From an uncultured Mycoplasmatota bacterium (lineage in GTDB: Bacteria > Bacillota_I > Bacilli_A > RF39 > UBA660): a DNA stretch of 38,618 nt. Numbering within the stretch: position 1 is the stretch's first letter; the number at the start of each line of letters is the position of its first letter. Both the position numbers and the translations under genes were made by a program. Shown here piece after piece: positions 6,994 through 15,472 of the stretch. The notes under the pieces were generated by a model. That model did not search any database and had not been told where the DNA came from. It saw only the letters and a list, made by a program, of their open reading frames with translations. Location: assembly GCA_900547465.1 (NCBI GenBank), contig URHJ01000011.1, positions 1 to 38,618 of the forward strand. Reading direction: 5' to 3'.

Positions 6994-7877
6994 GATGTGG
7001 TTTTGTTAGTTTAGTAGGTAGACCTAATACAGGAAAATCTACATTAATGAATAGTATTTTAGGAATGAAACTTGCGATTACATCAGATAAAGCAGGTACT
7101 ACAAGAAATATTATAAATGGAATTTACAATGATGATGATTCTCAAATAGTTTTTGTTGATACTCCAGGAATAGCTAAACCTAGTCATAAATTAAATAATT
7201 TATTAAATAAAAAGGCTTATACTAATACTGAAGGAGTAGATGTTATATTATTTTTAATTGATATCTATAAAGGATTTGGTAAAGGGGATCAATTTATATT
7301 AAATCGTATTAAAGATAAAGATGTACCAATTTTTTTACTTTTAAATAAAATTGATAAAGTTGAAGATAAGACTAAATTACTTAAAAATATTAATGAATTA
7401 AAAGAATTATGTGATTTTAAAGAGATAATACCACTATCTGCAAAAAGTCATGAGAATGTTGATACAGTAATTAATTGCATTAAACCATATTTAAGTGAAA
7501 TGGATAGAATTTATTCAGAAGATGAACTTACTAATGTTTCAACAAGATTTATTATGGCTGAACTTGTTCGTGAGAAGGTGTTAGAACTCACTAAAGATGA
7601 AATACCTCATTCAGTTACATGCTATGTAGAAAGTTTTGAGGAAGAAGATAATTTAGTACGTATTCAAGTATTAATTGTTGTTGATCGTGATAATTTGAAA
7701 AAAATTATTATTGGTAAGAGAGGATCAATGCTAAAAGAAATTGGTATGAGAGCACGATATGATATGGAAAAATTCTTAGGTAAAAAGGTTTATTTATCAA
7801 CTTATGTTAAAACATTAAAAAATTGGAGAGATCAAGAGAAATATTTTCAAGAACTTGGTTTAGAAGAAGATGAATAA
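6990..7877 (+). CDS. era: GTPase Era
   Basis: 295 aa. A small-ribosomal-subunit assembly GTPase that binds 16S rRNA near its 3' end. The G1 loop GRPNTGKS (residues 10-17), G3 DTPG, G4 NKID and G5 SAK are all present, and the C-terminal KH domain carries IIIGKRGSMLKEIG. The G1 loop has Thr where Era often has Val, a conservative change. It is coupled to cdd by an ATGA overlap. Confidence 0.95.
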   Translation: MRCGFVSLVGRPNTGKSTLMNSILGMKLAITSDKAGTTRNIINGIYNDDDSQIVFVDTPGIAKPSHKLNNLLNKKAYTNTEGVDVILFLIDIYKGFGKGDQFILNRIKDKDVPIFLLLNKIDKVEDKTKLLKNINELKELCDFKEIIPLSAKSHENVDTVINCIKPYLSEMDRIYSEDELTNVSTRFIMAELVREKVLELTKDEIPHSVTCYVESFEEEDNLVRIQVLIVVDRDNLKKIIIGKRGSMLKEIGMRARYDMEKFLGKKVYLSTYVKTLKNWRDQEKYFQELGLEEDE

Positions 7878-7918
7878 AATTTGTATGAAATCACCACTAT
7901 ATAAATAGAGGTGATTTT

Positions 7919-8008
7919 ATGAATGATGTAGTTTGGAAATTATTTAAAGAAACAGGAGATATTAAATATTATATTCTTTTAAAAAACATGAATAAAAGAA
8001 GTGATTAG
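7919..8008 (+). CDS. yqzL: YqzL-family small protein
   Basis: A 29-aa open frame with a strong SD (AGAGGTGA, five nt from the ATG), ending directly before the recO ATG. The sequence MNDVVWKLFKETGDIKYYI followed by LLKNM closely follows the YqzL pattern as I remember it (W-x-L-F-x-x-T-G-x-x-x-x-Y-x-L), and in Bacillus yqzL also lies between era and recO. No function is known. The ribosome-binding site, position and motif together make it real despite its size. Confidence 0.85.
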   Translation: MNDVVWKLFKETGDIKYYILLKNMNKRSD

Positions 8009-8752
8009 ATGAAGATAGAGAAAGTAGAAGGAATTGTTATAGGTGAAACTAATTATAGTGAATCTAGTAAGATTTTAAATATTTTGACAGAGAAATATGG
8101 AATAATTGGTGTTATGTCTAAAGGTTGCAGAAAAATGAAAAGTAAGCTTCGTGGTGTAAGTAGAAAAATGATATATGCTGATTTTCACATTTATTATAAA
8201 GAAAATGGTTTATCTACATTAATTGGGGTAGATTTAAAAAATTCATTTTCTAATATTTTAACTGACCTTACAAGAGTTTCTTATGCTTCATATATAATAG
8301 ATTTAGTAAATCAAGTTGGAAAGGAAAATCCTAGTTGTCAGATTTTTCCGATTTTGAAAGATTCTTTGATAAAGATGAATGATGGATTAGATAGTAATAC
8401 TCTAACAGCGATAGTTGAGATAAAACTACTTGACTTTTTAGGGGTAAAACCAATGATAGATGCATGTAGTATATGTGGTAGTACTAAAGATATTATAACT
8501 ATTAATTCTACTGCAGGTGGATATATTTGTAAAAACTGTTATCATGATGAGGGGATTGTTAGTGATAAGACTATTAAATTACTTAGAATGTTTTATTATG
8601 TTGATATAGCTAGTATAACTAAGTTAGATATAAAGGAAGAAACACTAAAAGAAATAAATCAATTTTTAGATGATTATTATGACAGGTATACAGGAATGTA
8701 TTTAAAGAGTAAAAATTTTTTAAGAGAGTTAAAAAAGATAAATCAAGTGTAG
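8009..8752 (+). CDS. recO: DNA repair protein RecO
   Basis: 247 aa, normal length. The N-terminal OB-fold region contains EGIVIGETNYSESSKILNI and GVMSKGCRKMKSK, and the helical C-terminal domain has the zinc-ribbon pair CSIC and CKNC (about residues 152-176). RecO works with RecR and RecF to load RecA onto SSB-coated single-stranded DNA. It begins right after the yqzL stop, so the two are coupled. Confidence 0.9.
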   Translation: MKIEKVEGIVIGETNYSESSKILNILTEKYGIIGVMSKGCRKMKSKLRGVSRKMIYADFHIYYKENGLSTLIGVDLKNSFSNILTDLTRVSYASYIIDLVNQVGKENPSCQIFPILKDSLIKMNDGLDSNTLTAIVEIKLLDFLGVKPMIDACSICGSTKDIITINSTAGGYICKNCYHDEGIVSDKTIKLLRMFYYVDIASITKLDIKEETLKEINQFLDDYYDRYTGMYLKSKNFLRELKKINQV

Positions 8753-8761
8753 GAGTATTTT

Positions 8762-9454
8762 ATGATTTATGAAGATTTAATTGAACAATATAAGAACTTA
8801 GATGAAAGTGAAGCTCATGCTTTATTAATTTATAAGTCAAGATTATCAAGAGCAATCAATAGTTTAGATATAGATGATGAAGAAGTTATAGAATCATACA
8901 ATACTTATAAAGAGTATTTAGAAAATCCTTCAAATATATTTATGAAAATGACTGTTTTTAAAGATATAGATTTTAGTGATATTTCCAGCTTTAAAAATAG
9001 TTTAGAGTTGGTTAAGAAAAAAATAGAAGATGCTTCATTAAAAATGAGATTAAAGGATGATCTTACAGTTTATAGAGCTTTATCTGTATCAAAAGATGCT
9101 TCAATATCTTTTATATCTAGGAGTGATATTATATCAACTAGTATTTCTTTTGATGAGTGTTCTAAATTTATTATTCCTGATTCTAATTATAAACATACTT
9201 TATATCAGATAAATTTAGAGAAAAATTCTCCTGTTTTGATTTGCCCATATTCAATTTTAATTAAAGATGGAGTACTTTCACTAACTCAAAGACATGATCA
9301 GAAAGAGATAATTTTACTAAAAAATAACTATGATTTTACAGAGATACTTTCTACAGATGCTAAACTCAATAATTTAGATAATATAAATATTATTTTATTA
9401 GATGCGGAAGTATCTGATAGAATAAAAAAGGATAGTAGAGTAAATAAGATGTAA
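8762..9454 (+). CDS. Predicted ADP-ribosyltransferase-fold protein (R-STS-QxE)
   Basis: A 230-aa soluble protein with no signal peptide and SD AGGAG. In order it shows VYRAL with Arg105, ISTSISF with STS at 125-127, and HDQKEIILL with Q180-x-E182. Arg, then STS, then (E/Q)-x-E is the NAD-binding and catalytic layout of the arginine-type/C3-like ADP-ribosyltransferase superfamily; Q-x-E is the form found in C3 Rho-modifying exoenzymes. The spacing (about 20 and 55 residues) fits. Residues 1-95 are helical and unassigned. Substrate, activity and any partner are unknown, and no antitoxin-like gene adjoins it. It lies between recO and the glyS operon. The assignment is motif-based and needs structural comparison. 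Confidence 0.55.
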   Translation: MIYEDLIEQYKNLDESEAHALLIYKSRLSRAINSLDIDDEEVIESYNTYKEYLENPSNIFMKMTVFKDIDFSDISSFKNSLELVKKKIEDASLKMRLKDDLTVYRALSVSKDASISFISRSDIISTSISFDECSKFIIPDSNYKHTLYQINLEKNSPVLICPYSILIKDGVLSLTQRHDQKEIILLKNNYDFTEILSTDAKLNNLDNINIILLDAEVSDRIKKDSRVNKM

Positions 9455-9470
9455 AAAAATATTGTTAATC

Positions 9471-9499
9471 TTGACTAATTAGTTAAATATTAGTAGTAT
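9471..9499 (+). promoter_or_regulatory. Promoter of the T-box/glyS operon
   Basis: TTGACT at 9471-9476, a 17-nt spacer and TAGTAT at 9494-9499. The expected start near 9506 gives a leader of about 134 nt. Confidence 0.6.
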
Positions 9500-9505
9500 A
9501 TATTT

Positions 9506-9625
9506 ATAAGTTGTGATGACCAAGTTTGGAAGCTTGCGAGCAGTATAGATAAAGTGATTCTTCTAGAATAAATAAGGTGGAACCGCGGAGAAATTCGTCC
9601 TTATGTTTTCTGGGAGTTTTTATAT
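9506..9625 (+). promoter_or_regulatory. T-box riboswitch, probably glycine-specific
   Basis: The T-box core AGGTGGAACCGCG (9575-9587) is near-perfect. It lies in the expected antiterminator helix, where ATAAGG (9572-9577) pairs with CCTTAT (9599-9604). T-box leaders read uncharged tRNA; the downstream glyS gene indicates tRNA-Gly. A GGA in GTTTGGAAGC (near 9528) could be the specifier, but I could not draw a standard Stem I, which must be short. A competing Rho-independent terminator that reuses CCTTAT is also not evident. Confidence 0.8.
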
Positions 9626-9639
9626 TTTTGGAGGTAATG

Positions 9640-10191
9640 ATGAATATATTTATAGGTTGTGGTAGTGAAATAGTTGATGACAAATTCTATAAAAATAGTA
9701 TTTCACTAGTAGAAAAGATATCAAAAATTCCAGGTGTAAATTTAGTTTTTGGTGGATATCGTCATGGAATGATGGGAACTTGTTATGACTTATTTAAAAA
9801 TCATAATAAAAAAGTTACCGCAGTAACATTAAATGTGTATAAAGAACAATTAAATGAAATGGATTGTAATGAATCTCATCTTGTTGAAACATCAATGGAT
9901 AGAACAAGAGAAATATATGAAAAAAGTGATGTTATCTTGTTCCTTCCAGGTGGAGTTGGGACTTATACAGAGATTATGGCTTGTATAGAAGAGTCTCGAA
10001 CAAAAGAAAATAATAAAATGATAATAATATATAATGATGAATTTTTCTATACACCACTTATTAAAGAAATGTACTGGTTATATGAAAAAAAGTTTGTTTC
10101 TAAAAGTATTGGAGAATACTGTAGAATAGAAAGTGTAGAGGAAGAAATTGTAAAAATTATTGAGAAGGAGAATGAAAAATGGAAAAATTAA
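9640..10191 (+). CDS. LOG-family protein (Rossmann-like nucleotide-binding)
   Basis: 183 aa from the second of two adjacent ATGs (9637 and 9640), chosen because GGAGG lies five nt before it. GGYRHGMMG at 38-46, the block TSMDRTREIYEKSD at 84-97 and PGGVGTYTE at 103-111 are the LOG/lysine-decarboxylase-like motifs. Members include phosphoribohydrolases that release cytokinin-type bases from nucleotides, and others of unknown role. It is the first gene behind the T-box and overlaps glyS by 13 nt. Its link to glycine supply is unexplained; the enzyme activity is inferred from the family only. Confidence 0.75.
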   Translation: MNIFIGCGSEIVDDKFYKNSISLVEKISKIPGVNLVFGGYRHGMMGTCYDLFKNHNKKVTAVTLNVYKEQLNEMDCNESHLVETSMDRTREIYEKSDVILFLPGGVGTYTEIMACIEESRTKENNKMIIIYNDEFFYTPLIKEMYWLYEKKFVSKSIGEYCRIESVEEEIVKIIEKENEKWKN

Positions 10192-11555
10192 CAATGGAGA
10201 AATTAGTAAGTTATTGTAAACAATATGGATATATATTCCAAGGGAGTGAGATTTATGGAGGTCTTGCGAATACTTGGGATTATGGTCCTTTAGGTAGAGA
10301 ATTAAAAGAAAATGTAAAAAGTGCTTGGCATAAAAAATTTATTCAAGAGAGTAGATACAATCATGGATTAGATGCTGCTATTTTAATGAATCCAGAAGTT
10401 TGGGTAGCAAGTGGACATGTTGCTAGCTTCTCTGATCCATTAATTGATTGTAAAAATTGTAAGACACGTCATCGTGCTGATAAGTTAATCGAGGAATTTA
10501 CAGATGGTAAGGAAACTGGTGATGGTTGGAGTAATGAAAAATTAGAAGAATATATTAAAGACAATAATATTTGTTGTCCAAATTGTGGTAAAAGTGACTT
10601 TACATCTATAAGACAATTTAACTTATTATTTGAAACTCATATGGGAGTTACTAATGATACACAAAGTAAAGTTTATTTAAGGGGGGAAACTGCTCAAGGA
10701 ATTTTTGTTAATTTCTTAAATGTGTCAAGATCAATGCGTACAAAATTACCATTTGGTATTGGTCAAATAGGTAAAGCTTTTAGAAATGAAATTACTCCAG
10801 GAAACTTTATTTTTAGAACAAGAGAATTTGAACAAATGGAATTAGAATTTTTCTGTAAGCCAGGAACAGATTTAGAATGGTTTGAATATTATAAAAGGTA
10901 CTGTCTTGATTTCTTAAAAAGTTTAGGAATTAAAGATGAAAATTTAAGATATAGAGATCATGAAAAAGATGAATTGGTATTTTATAGTGCTGCGACAACT
11001 GATATTGAGTATAACTATCCAATGGGATGGGGAGAATTATGGGGTGTAGCTGATCGTACTAATTATGATTTAAGTGTTCATGAAAAACATTCAAAAACAG
11101 AATTAAAGTATTTAGATCCAGAAACAAATGAAAAATATATTCCATATGTTATTGAACCATCTGTAGGAGTAGATAGATTATTACTTGCGATATTAGCAGA
11201 TAGTTATACTTTAGAAGAGTTAGAAAATGATACAAGAGAAGTTTTAAAACTACATCCTGCACTAGCTCCATATAAAGTTGCAGTGTTACCTCTTGCTAAA
11301 AAATATCACGGAGAAAAAGCTAATGAAGTATTTGATATACTTTCTAAAAACTTCATGACTAGTTATGATGAAGCTGGTTCTATTGGTAAAAGATATAGAA
11401 GATGTGATGCTATTGGTACACCTTTTGCTATTACAGTCGATGATGAGACAATAAATAATAATACAGTTACTGTAAGAGATAGAGATACTATGGAACAAAT
11501 TACTTTAAAATTAGATGAAGTAGTAGATTATATTAATGAAAAAATTAAATTCTAG
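10179..11555 (+). CDS. glyS: Glycyl-tRNA synthetase, single-chain (alpha2) type
   Basis: 458 aa, a class II synthetase charging tRNA-Gly. The N terminus CKQYGYIFQGSEIYGG, the block RGETAQGIFVNF, the motif 2 region QIGKAFRNEITPGNFIFRTRE, and the motif 3 region EPSVGVDRLLLAI are all present. A zinc-type pair CKNC and CPNCG lies at about residues 87-90 and 133-137. The C-terminal anticodon-binding domain begins near residue 365. This is the one-chain enzyme, unlike the two-chain alpha/beta enzyme encoded at the same place in B. subtilis. SD AAGGAGA. Regulated by the T-box leader. Confidence 0.95.
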   Translation: MEKLTMEKLVSYCKQYGYIFQGSEIYGGLANTWDYGPLGRELKENVKSAWHKKFIQESRYNHGLDAAILMNPEVWVASGHVASFSDPLIDCKNCKTRHRADKLIEEFTDGKETGDGWSNEKLEEYIKDNNICCPNCGKSDFTSIRQFNLLFETHMGVTNDTQSKVYLRGETAQGIFVNFLNVSRSMRTKLPFGIGQIGKAFRNEITPGNFIFRTREFEQMELEFFCKPGTDLEWFEYYKRYCLDFLKSLGIKDENLRYRDHEKDELVFYSAATTDIEYNYPMGWGELWGVADRTNYDLSVHEKHSKTELKYLDPETNEKYIPYVIEPSVGVDRLLLAILADSYTLEELENDTREVLKLHPALAPYKVAVLPLAKKYHGEKANEVFDILSKNFMTSYDEAGSIGKRYRRCDAIGTPFAITVDDETINNNTVTVRDRDTMEQITLKLDEVVDYINEKIKF

Positions 11556-11563
11556 GAGGAAGA

Positions 11564-12286
11564 ATGAAACCAATAATTGGAGTGCCTTTAAGATATCAAC
11601 ATTTAAGTGATGGTAGATGTATTACTTATATGGCTGAAAGTGTCCGTAAAACAATAATTGAGGCTGGTGGAGAGGTGTTTGCTATTGCACCAGTACAAGA
11701 TGTAGCTTATATAGATACTAAGGGAAATGAGTTTGAAGAACTTTCTACGGAGGAAAAATTGATAATCAATAAAAACTTAGATAGATGCGATGGTTTGTTT
11801 TTACCTGGTGGTATAAAATTTACACCATATGATAGGTATTTACTAGAGTGTGCAATAAAAAGAAAAATACCAACTTTGGGAGTCTGTTTAAGTATGCAAA
11901 TGATGAGTTGTTATCAGGAAGACGTTCATCTTGAAGCAAATGAAACTTCAATTAATCATTTCCAGGAAGATGATGATACTTTAACTCATAAAGTATATAT
12001 TAATAAAGACTCTAAATTATTTGAAATACTGGGTACAGATGAAATTATGGTTAATAGTTATCATAGATATCATGCCACTAGAAATCATATATATAAAACT
12101 GTTGCAGTAAGTGAAGATGATTTAATTGAGGGTTTGGAATATCCTGGTGATTTCTTTAATATAGGAATACAGTGGCATCCTGAAATTAGTTATTCTTTTG
12201 ATGAAAATTCTAAAAAATTAATTGATTTCTTTATTGATGAATCACGATTACATAGAAAGAAAAAACAATCCGTACAAAATTATTGA
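11564..12286 (+). CDS. Class I glutamine amidotransferase-like hydrolase (peptidase C26)
   Basis: 240 aa, resembling gamma-glutamyl-gamma-aminobutyrate hydrolase (PuuD) and relatives. PGG at 81-83 forms the oxyanion region, Cys108 in LGVCLSMQ is the predicted nucleophile, and H205-x-E207 in QWHPE completes the triad. The residues after the nucleophile are LS rather than the common RG, so the substrate may differ. SD AGGAGG follows the glyS stop by a few bases, so it belongs to the T-box operon. The specific substrate is not determinable here. Confidence 0.8.
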   Translation: MKPIIGVPLRYQHLSDGRCITYMAESVRKTIIEAGGEVFAIAPVQDVAYIDTKGNEFEELSTEEKLIINKNLDRCDGLFLPGGIKFTPYDRYLLECAIKRKIPTLGVCLSMQMMSCYQEDVHLEANETSINHFQEDDDTLTHKVYINKDSKLFEILGTDEIMVNSYHRYHATRNHIYKTVAVSEDDLIEGLEYPGDFFNIGIQWHPEISYSFDENSKKLIDFFIDESRLHRKKKQSVQNY

Positions 12287-12310
12287 TTTTCTATGTTTTT
12301 GTGTTATAAT
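12283..12310 (+). promoter_or_regulatory. Promoter for the 12337 gene pair
   Basis: TTGATT at 12283-12288, a 16-nt spacer and TATAAT at 12305-12310 with TGT before it (extended -10). The -35 overlaps the stop codon of the upstream gene. Confidence 0.75.
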
Positions 12311-12336
12311 ACAGATATTTTTAAGGGGGAATATAA

Positions 12337-13191
12337 ATGGAAAATTGTAAATTGAAGCTAGTTGATTCTAAAAATACTTATGGTACTATGAATTCAGAAT
12401 CTGTAAATTTAAATAATATTACTGATTATGATAAACATTTGATGATGATTTTGCATGAACTTAGTTTTGATGAGGTTAGCAAATATGAATTAACACCTGA
12501 TGATAAGAGGGTAATATTTAATATTCATAGAAAACATTTAGGTGATGACTATGATTTTGATTGGCATAAAATGTTTATGGCTGATCAAAAAACAAAAGAT
12601 GGTAGTTATTTTGAAATAACAAAGGATTATGTGGAAGCAAATCCAGATGGTTGGTCTGACATTTCAGAAGATATTTTGATTGTGACTGAAAAAACACCAG
12701 GTGTTGTTATTGGACATCCTGTAGCTGATTGTCCTGTAATTGTCATGGAAGATAAAAGAAAAGGTGTGACGGCAATGGCACATTGCTCTGCAGATTTAAT
12801 TGATAAGAAGATGCCAATGATGATTGCTGATGCTTTGAGTGATGCCTATAATAGTAGTGATGATGATATTATTGCTTATGTTTCTGCTTGTGCAGGAGAG
12901 AGTTGGACATATGATAAATATCCAGTGTTTGCTAAAGATGATAGATTATGGAAATCTGGCATTATTGAAGATAAAAATGGAATGTTTCATATCAATTTGC
13001 GTAAAGCTATTTCTTTGGAAATGCAAGACAGAAATATAAAAAATGTAATATATGATAATACAGATACTATTACTGATGTAAATTATTATTCAAATAGTGC
13101 TTCTAGTTCTTATGGATTAAATGACAGGAAAAAAGCTGGACGTAATTTTATTGGAGCATTTTATCAAGAAAAGGTAAAAATAAAAAAATAG
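12337..13191 (+). CDS. YfiH/PgeF-type (laccase-domain) protein
   Basis: 284 aa. VADCPVIVM with Cys132 and GVTAMAHCSADL with His149 match the conserved Cys and second His of the Cu-oxidase_4/YfiH family, with the same 17-residue spacing as in E. coli YfiH; ACAGE follows at 189-193. Family members are zinc enzymes with purine-nucleoside phosphorylase or adenosine deaminase activity, or correct peptidoglycan precursors (PgeF). The first histidine, normally in a QxHG context, is not evident around residues 80-90, so the metal site may be altered. SD AAGGGGGA. Cotranscribed with the next gene. Confidence 0.7.
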   Translation: MENCKLKLVDSKNTYGTMNSESVNLNNITDYDKHLMMILHELSFDEVSKYELTPDDKRVIFNIHRKHLGDDYDFDWHKMFMADQKTKDGSYFEITKDYVEANPDGWSDISEDILIVTEKTPGVVIGHPVADCPVIVMEDKRKGVTAMAHCSADLIDKKMPMMIADALSDAYNSSDDDIIAYVSACAGESWTYDKYPVFAKDDRLWKSGIIEDKNGMFHINLRKAISLEMQDRNIKNVIYDNTDTITDVNYYSNSASSSYGLNDRKKAGRNFIGAFYQEKVKIKK

Positions 13192-13203
13192 GAAGGAATT
13201 TAT

Positions 13204-13794
13204 ATGGAAAAAAATGAATTAACAAAATCTTTTATAGATTTAGATAGTAGATTAAAGGGAATAAATGGTTGGATAAGTGATAATAGAGAAACTGATCCTA
13301 ATTTTTATGAGATTTGCGATTGTTGGATTTCTTTTGGTCTTTTAGCTCATGAGGTTAATAATAATACAGATTTACATGAAGCAAATGATTTTAAAACAAT
13401 TAGTTGTTTCTTAACGTCTTGTCGTGAGCAAATGGCTATAATGGAAGGGTTAAGAAATATTTCTGATGATCCATTTCTTAGAAAAAATAATGATGCAAGA
13501 GAACTTTATAATGGTGTAGTTAGAGATGCTAGTATGTGTTTAACAAATTATGATTCAATTACTAGTGAGCTTATTAAAAAAAGTTTAAGTGTTCCATTTT
13601 ATATTTGGCAGGAAAAAAGAAATAACAGTGAATTTAAATATGATAATAAAAGTGAATTTGATTTAATGAAAACTTATTTTGATGTATCATCATCTAATTT
13701 AGATAATAATAAAAAAGGTTATATTTCCAATATATTAGAAGGTATAGAAAAAGATGCTAAATGGATACAAAGAGGTAATAATGTAAAAAAGTAA
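13204..13794 (+). CDS. Unknown soluble protein
   Basis: 196 aa, mostly helical, with no signal peptide, membrane span or motif that I recognise. Four cysteines lie in the first half (in ICDCW, ISCFL, SCREQ), spaced unlike a zinc ribbon. SD GGAAGG is close to the ATG and 12 nt separate it from the YfiH-like gene, so it shares that promoter and ends at a strong terminator. Function unknown. Confidence 0.7.
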   Translation: MEKNELTKSFIDLDSRLKGINGWISDNRETDPNFYEICDCWISFGLLAHEVNNNTDLHEANDFKTISCFLTSCREQMAIMEGLRNISDDPFLRKNNDARELYNGVVRDASMCLTNYDSITSELIKKSLSVPFYIWQEKRNNSEFKYDNKSEFDLMKTYFDVSSSNLDNNKKGYISNILEGIEKDAKWIQRGNNVKK

Positions 13795-13811
13795 TTTAGG
13801 TTACTTTTTTT
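13786..13811 (+). terminator. Rho-independent terminator
   Basis: AAAAAGTAA / TTACTTTTT with a 6-nt loop and a T tract, overlapping the end of the 13204 gene. Confidence 0.8.
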
Positions 13812-13827
13812 CTTTTGAATAATTTGC

Positions 13828-13839
13828 TATACTTATAAT
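13828..13839 (+). promoter_or_regulatory. Overlapping -10 elements before the ABC1 gene
   Basis: TATACT at 13828-13833, preceded by TGC (extended -10), and TATAAT at 13834-13839 abut each other. No good -35 is present. Either would give a leader of only a few bases before the ATG at 13849. Confidence 0.5.
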
Positions 13840-13848
13840 GGTGATAAT

Positions 13849-15393
13849 ATGAAAGAGAATAAAAATAGGTTAAATGAGATAATAGAAGTATTAAAAAATA
13901 GTAATATTTTACATAATCATTCTCCAAAGAATGTTAGATTAACAATAGAAAAACTTGGTTCTACTTATATAAAAATAGGACAAATATTATCTACAAGAGT
14001 AGACTTTTTACCTATGGAGTATTGTAATGAACTTTCTAAGTTACGTAGTGACGTAACTCCAATGTCATATTTATTGGTTAAAGAAATTCTAAATCAAGTT
14101 TATCCCAATTTTAATGAGATATTTTCAGATGTTAGTCCAAAACCTATTGGTTCTGCTTCAATAGCTCAAGTTCATAGGGCTAAATTGATAAATGGAGAAC
14201 GTGTTGTAATAAAGATTAAGAGAGTAGATATAGATGAACAATTAGATGCAGATATAAAATTAATGAAAAAAGCTATAAATATGTTACACCTTGATCATTT
14301 TATACCTATAATTAATCTTTCTGATGCTTTAGATGAAGTATATAAGGTTACAAAAGAAGAACTTGATTTTAATAAGGAAGTAGATCATATTTTAACTTTT
14401 AAAAAGAATAATGATGATAATCCATATATTTATGCTCCACATGTTTATACTGAGTATACAACAAAATCAACAATTGTAATGGAAGAGGTAAGAGGAATTA
14501 AAATTAATGATATAGAGAGTTTAAAAAATGAATACAATCTTTCAAATGTGGCGGCTGTTCTTAGTGATAATTATATAAAACAGGCTCTTGATGATGGAAT
14601 GTTTCATGCTGACCCACATCCTGATAACATTTTGGTAAGTAATGATAGAGTTGTTTTTATAGATTGGGGAATGGTAGGTAGTTTAAAACCTAGAAATAGA
14701 GATTTATTGAAAGAATGTATGAAGTCAATTATTGTAGAAGATTACCAACAAGTCGCAACAATTTTGATTTCTATGTCAACTAAAACAGGAGATGTATCAC
14801 TTCCTAATTTAACAGCTAACATTGAAGATATTTTAACCAATGTTGGTGATACTAGTCTTCAAGATATAGATACTAAAGAATTTATAACTAATATGTTTAA
14901 AATGTTACAAAATAATAATTTAATATTAGATCATGATGTAACAATGTTAATTAGAGGAATAGGAATATTAGAAGGTGTTTTAGAAAAATTAGACTCGTCA
15001 ATTAGTTTAGTTCAAGTGTTAAAAGAACATGTCTTAGATAGTGAAGTTCTTAATATATCATCTACTGATTTTTTAAAGAAAGTTGGTAAGAAAGTTTATA
15101 AAAATGGAAAGAGTTTGATTAATTTTCCAAGTGAAGCGGAATCATTATTGAGAGAAATAAAAGATGGGGACTTTAAATTTAAATTTGAGATGAGTGATTC
15201 AGCTAAGCATGTAGATAAGATTGAGATGTTAATTCATGAATTGATAATAGGGTTTATAGATGGTTGTTTAATTATTTCTATAAGTTTTATTTCCGATGTA
15301 TCTATAAGATTTATATTTGTTATTTTTATAATTTTATTATCTAGTTGGTTACTTATAAAGATGCTTATCGATTCAAATCATAAAGGTTATTAG
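13849..15393 (+). CDS. ABC1/UbiB (AarF) family kinase-like protein
   Basis: 514 aa, an atypical protein-kinase-like ATPase. The family motif KIGQ is at 42-45, PIGSASIAQVH at 99-109 replaces the glycine-rich loop, Lys122 is in VVIKIKR, HADPHPDN at 253-260 is the catalytic segment and DWG at 272-274 the metal-binding triad. Two C-terminal membrane segments (about 455-505) anchor it. In other bacteria UbiB/AarF supports ubiquinone synthesis and lipid handling; no quinone gene is seen here, so the role is open. It is monocistronic. Confidence 0.85.
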   Translation: MKENKNRLNEIIEVLKNSNILHNHSPKNVRLTIEKLGSTYIKIGQILSTRVDFLPMEYCNELSKLRSDVTPMSYLLVKEILNQVYPNFNEIFSDVSPKPIGSASIAQVHRAKLINGERVVIKIKRVDIDEQLDADIKLMKKAINMLHLDHFIPIINLSDALDEVYKVTKEELDFNKEVDHILTFKKNNDDNPYIYAPHVYTEYTTKSTIVMEEVRGIKINDIESLKNEYNLSNVAAVLSDNYIKQALDDGMFHADPHPDNILVSNDRVVFIDWGMVGSLKPRNRDLLKECMKSIIVEDYQQVATILISMSTKTGDVSLPNLTANIEDILTNVGDTSLQDIDTKEFITNMFKMLQNNNLILDHDVTMLIRGIGILEGVLEKLDSSISLVQVLKEHVLDSEVLNISSTDFLKKVGKKVYKNGKSLINFPSEAESLLREIKDGDFKFKFEMSDSAKHVDKIEMLIHELIIGFIDGCLIISISFISDVSIRFIFVIFIILLSSWLLIKMLIDSNHKGY

Positions 15394-15416
15394 TGTATTG
15401 CTTATAACTCTTTTTT
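15385..15416 (+). terminator. Weak candidate terminator of the ABC1 gene
   Basis: GGTTAT (15385-15390) can pair with ATAACT (15404-15409) over a 13-nt loop, followed by six Ts. The stem is short. Confidence 0.4.
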
Positions 15417-15417
15417 A

Positions 15418-15446
15418 TTGTAACTTTTTTTGCTTTATGTTATAAT
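15418..15446 (+). promoter_or_regulatory. Promoter of the 15473 gene
   Basis: TTGTAA at 15418-15423, a 17-nt spacer and TATAAT at 15441-15446 with TGT before it. The predicted start near 15453 rules out the in-frame GTG at 15449. Confidence 0.8.
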
Positions 15447-15472
15447 ATGTGAAATATTTAGGGGGGATTGGC

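Noticed and set aside
9577..9639. Longer start for the LOG gene
   Set aside because: It would translate through the T-box antiterminator; the SD GGAGG favours the ATG at 9640.
15449..15472. GTG start eight codons upstream of the HTH protein
   Set aside because: It lies three nt after the -10 box, before the expected transcript start, and the GGGGGG SD precedes the ATG at 15473.
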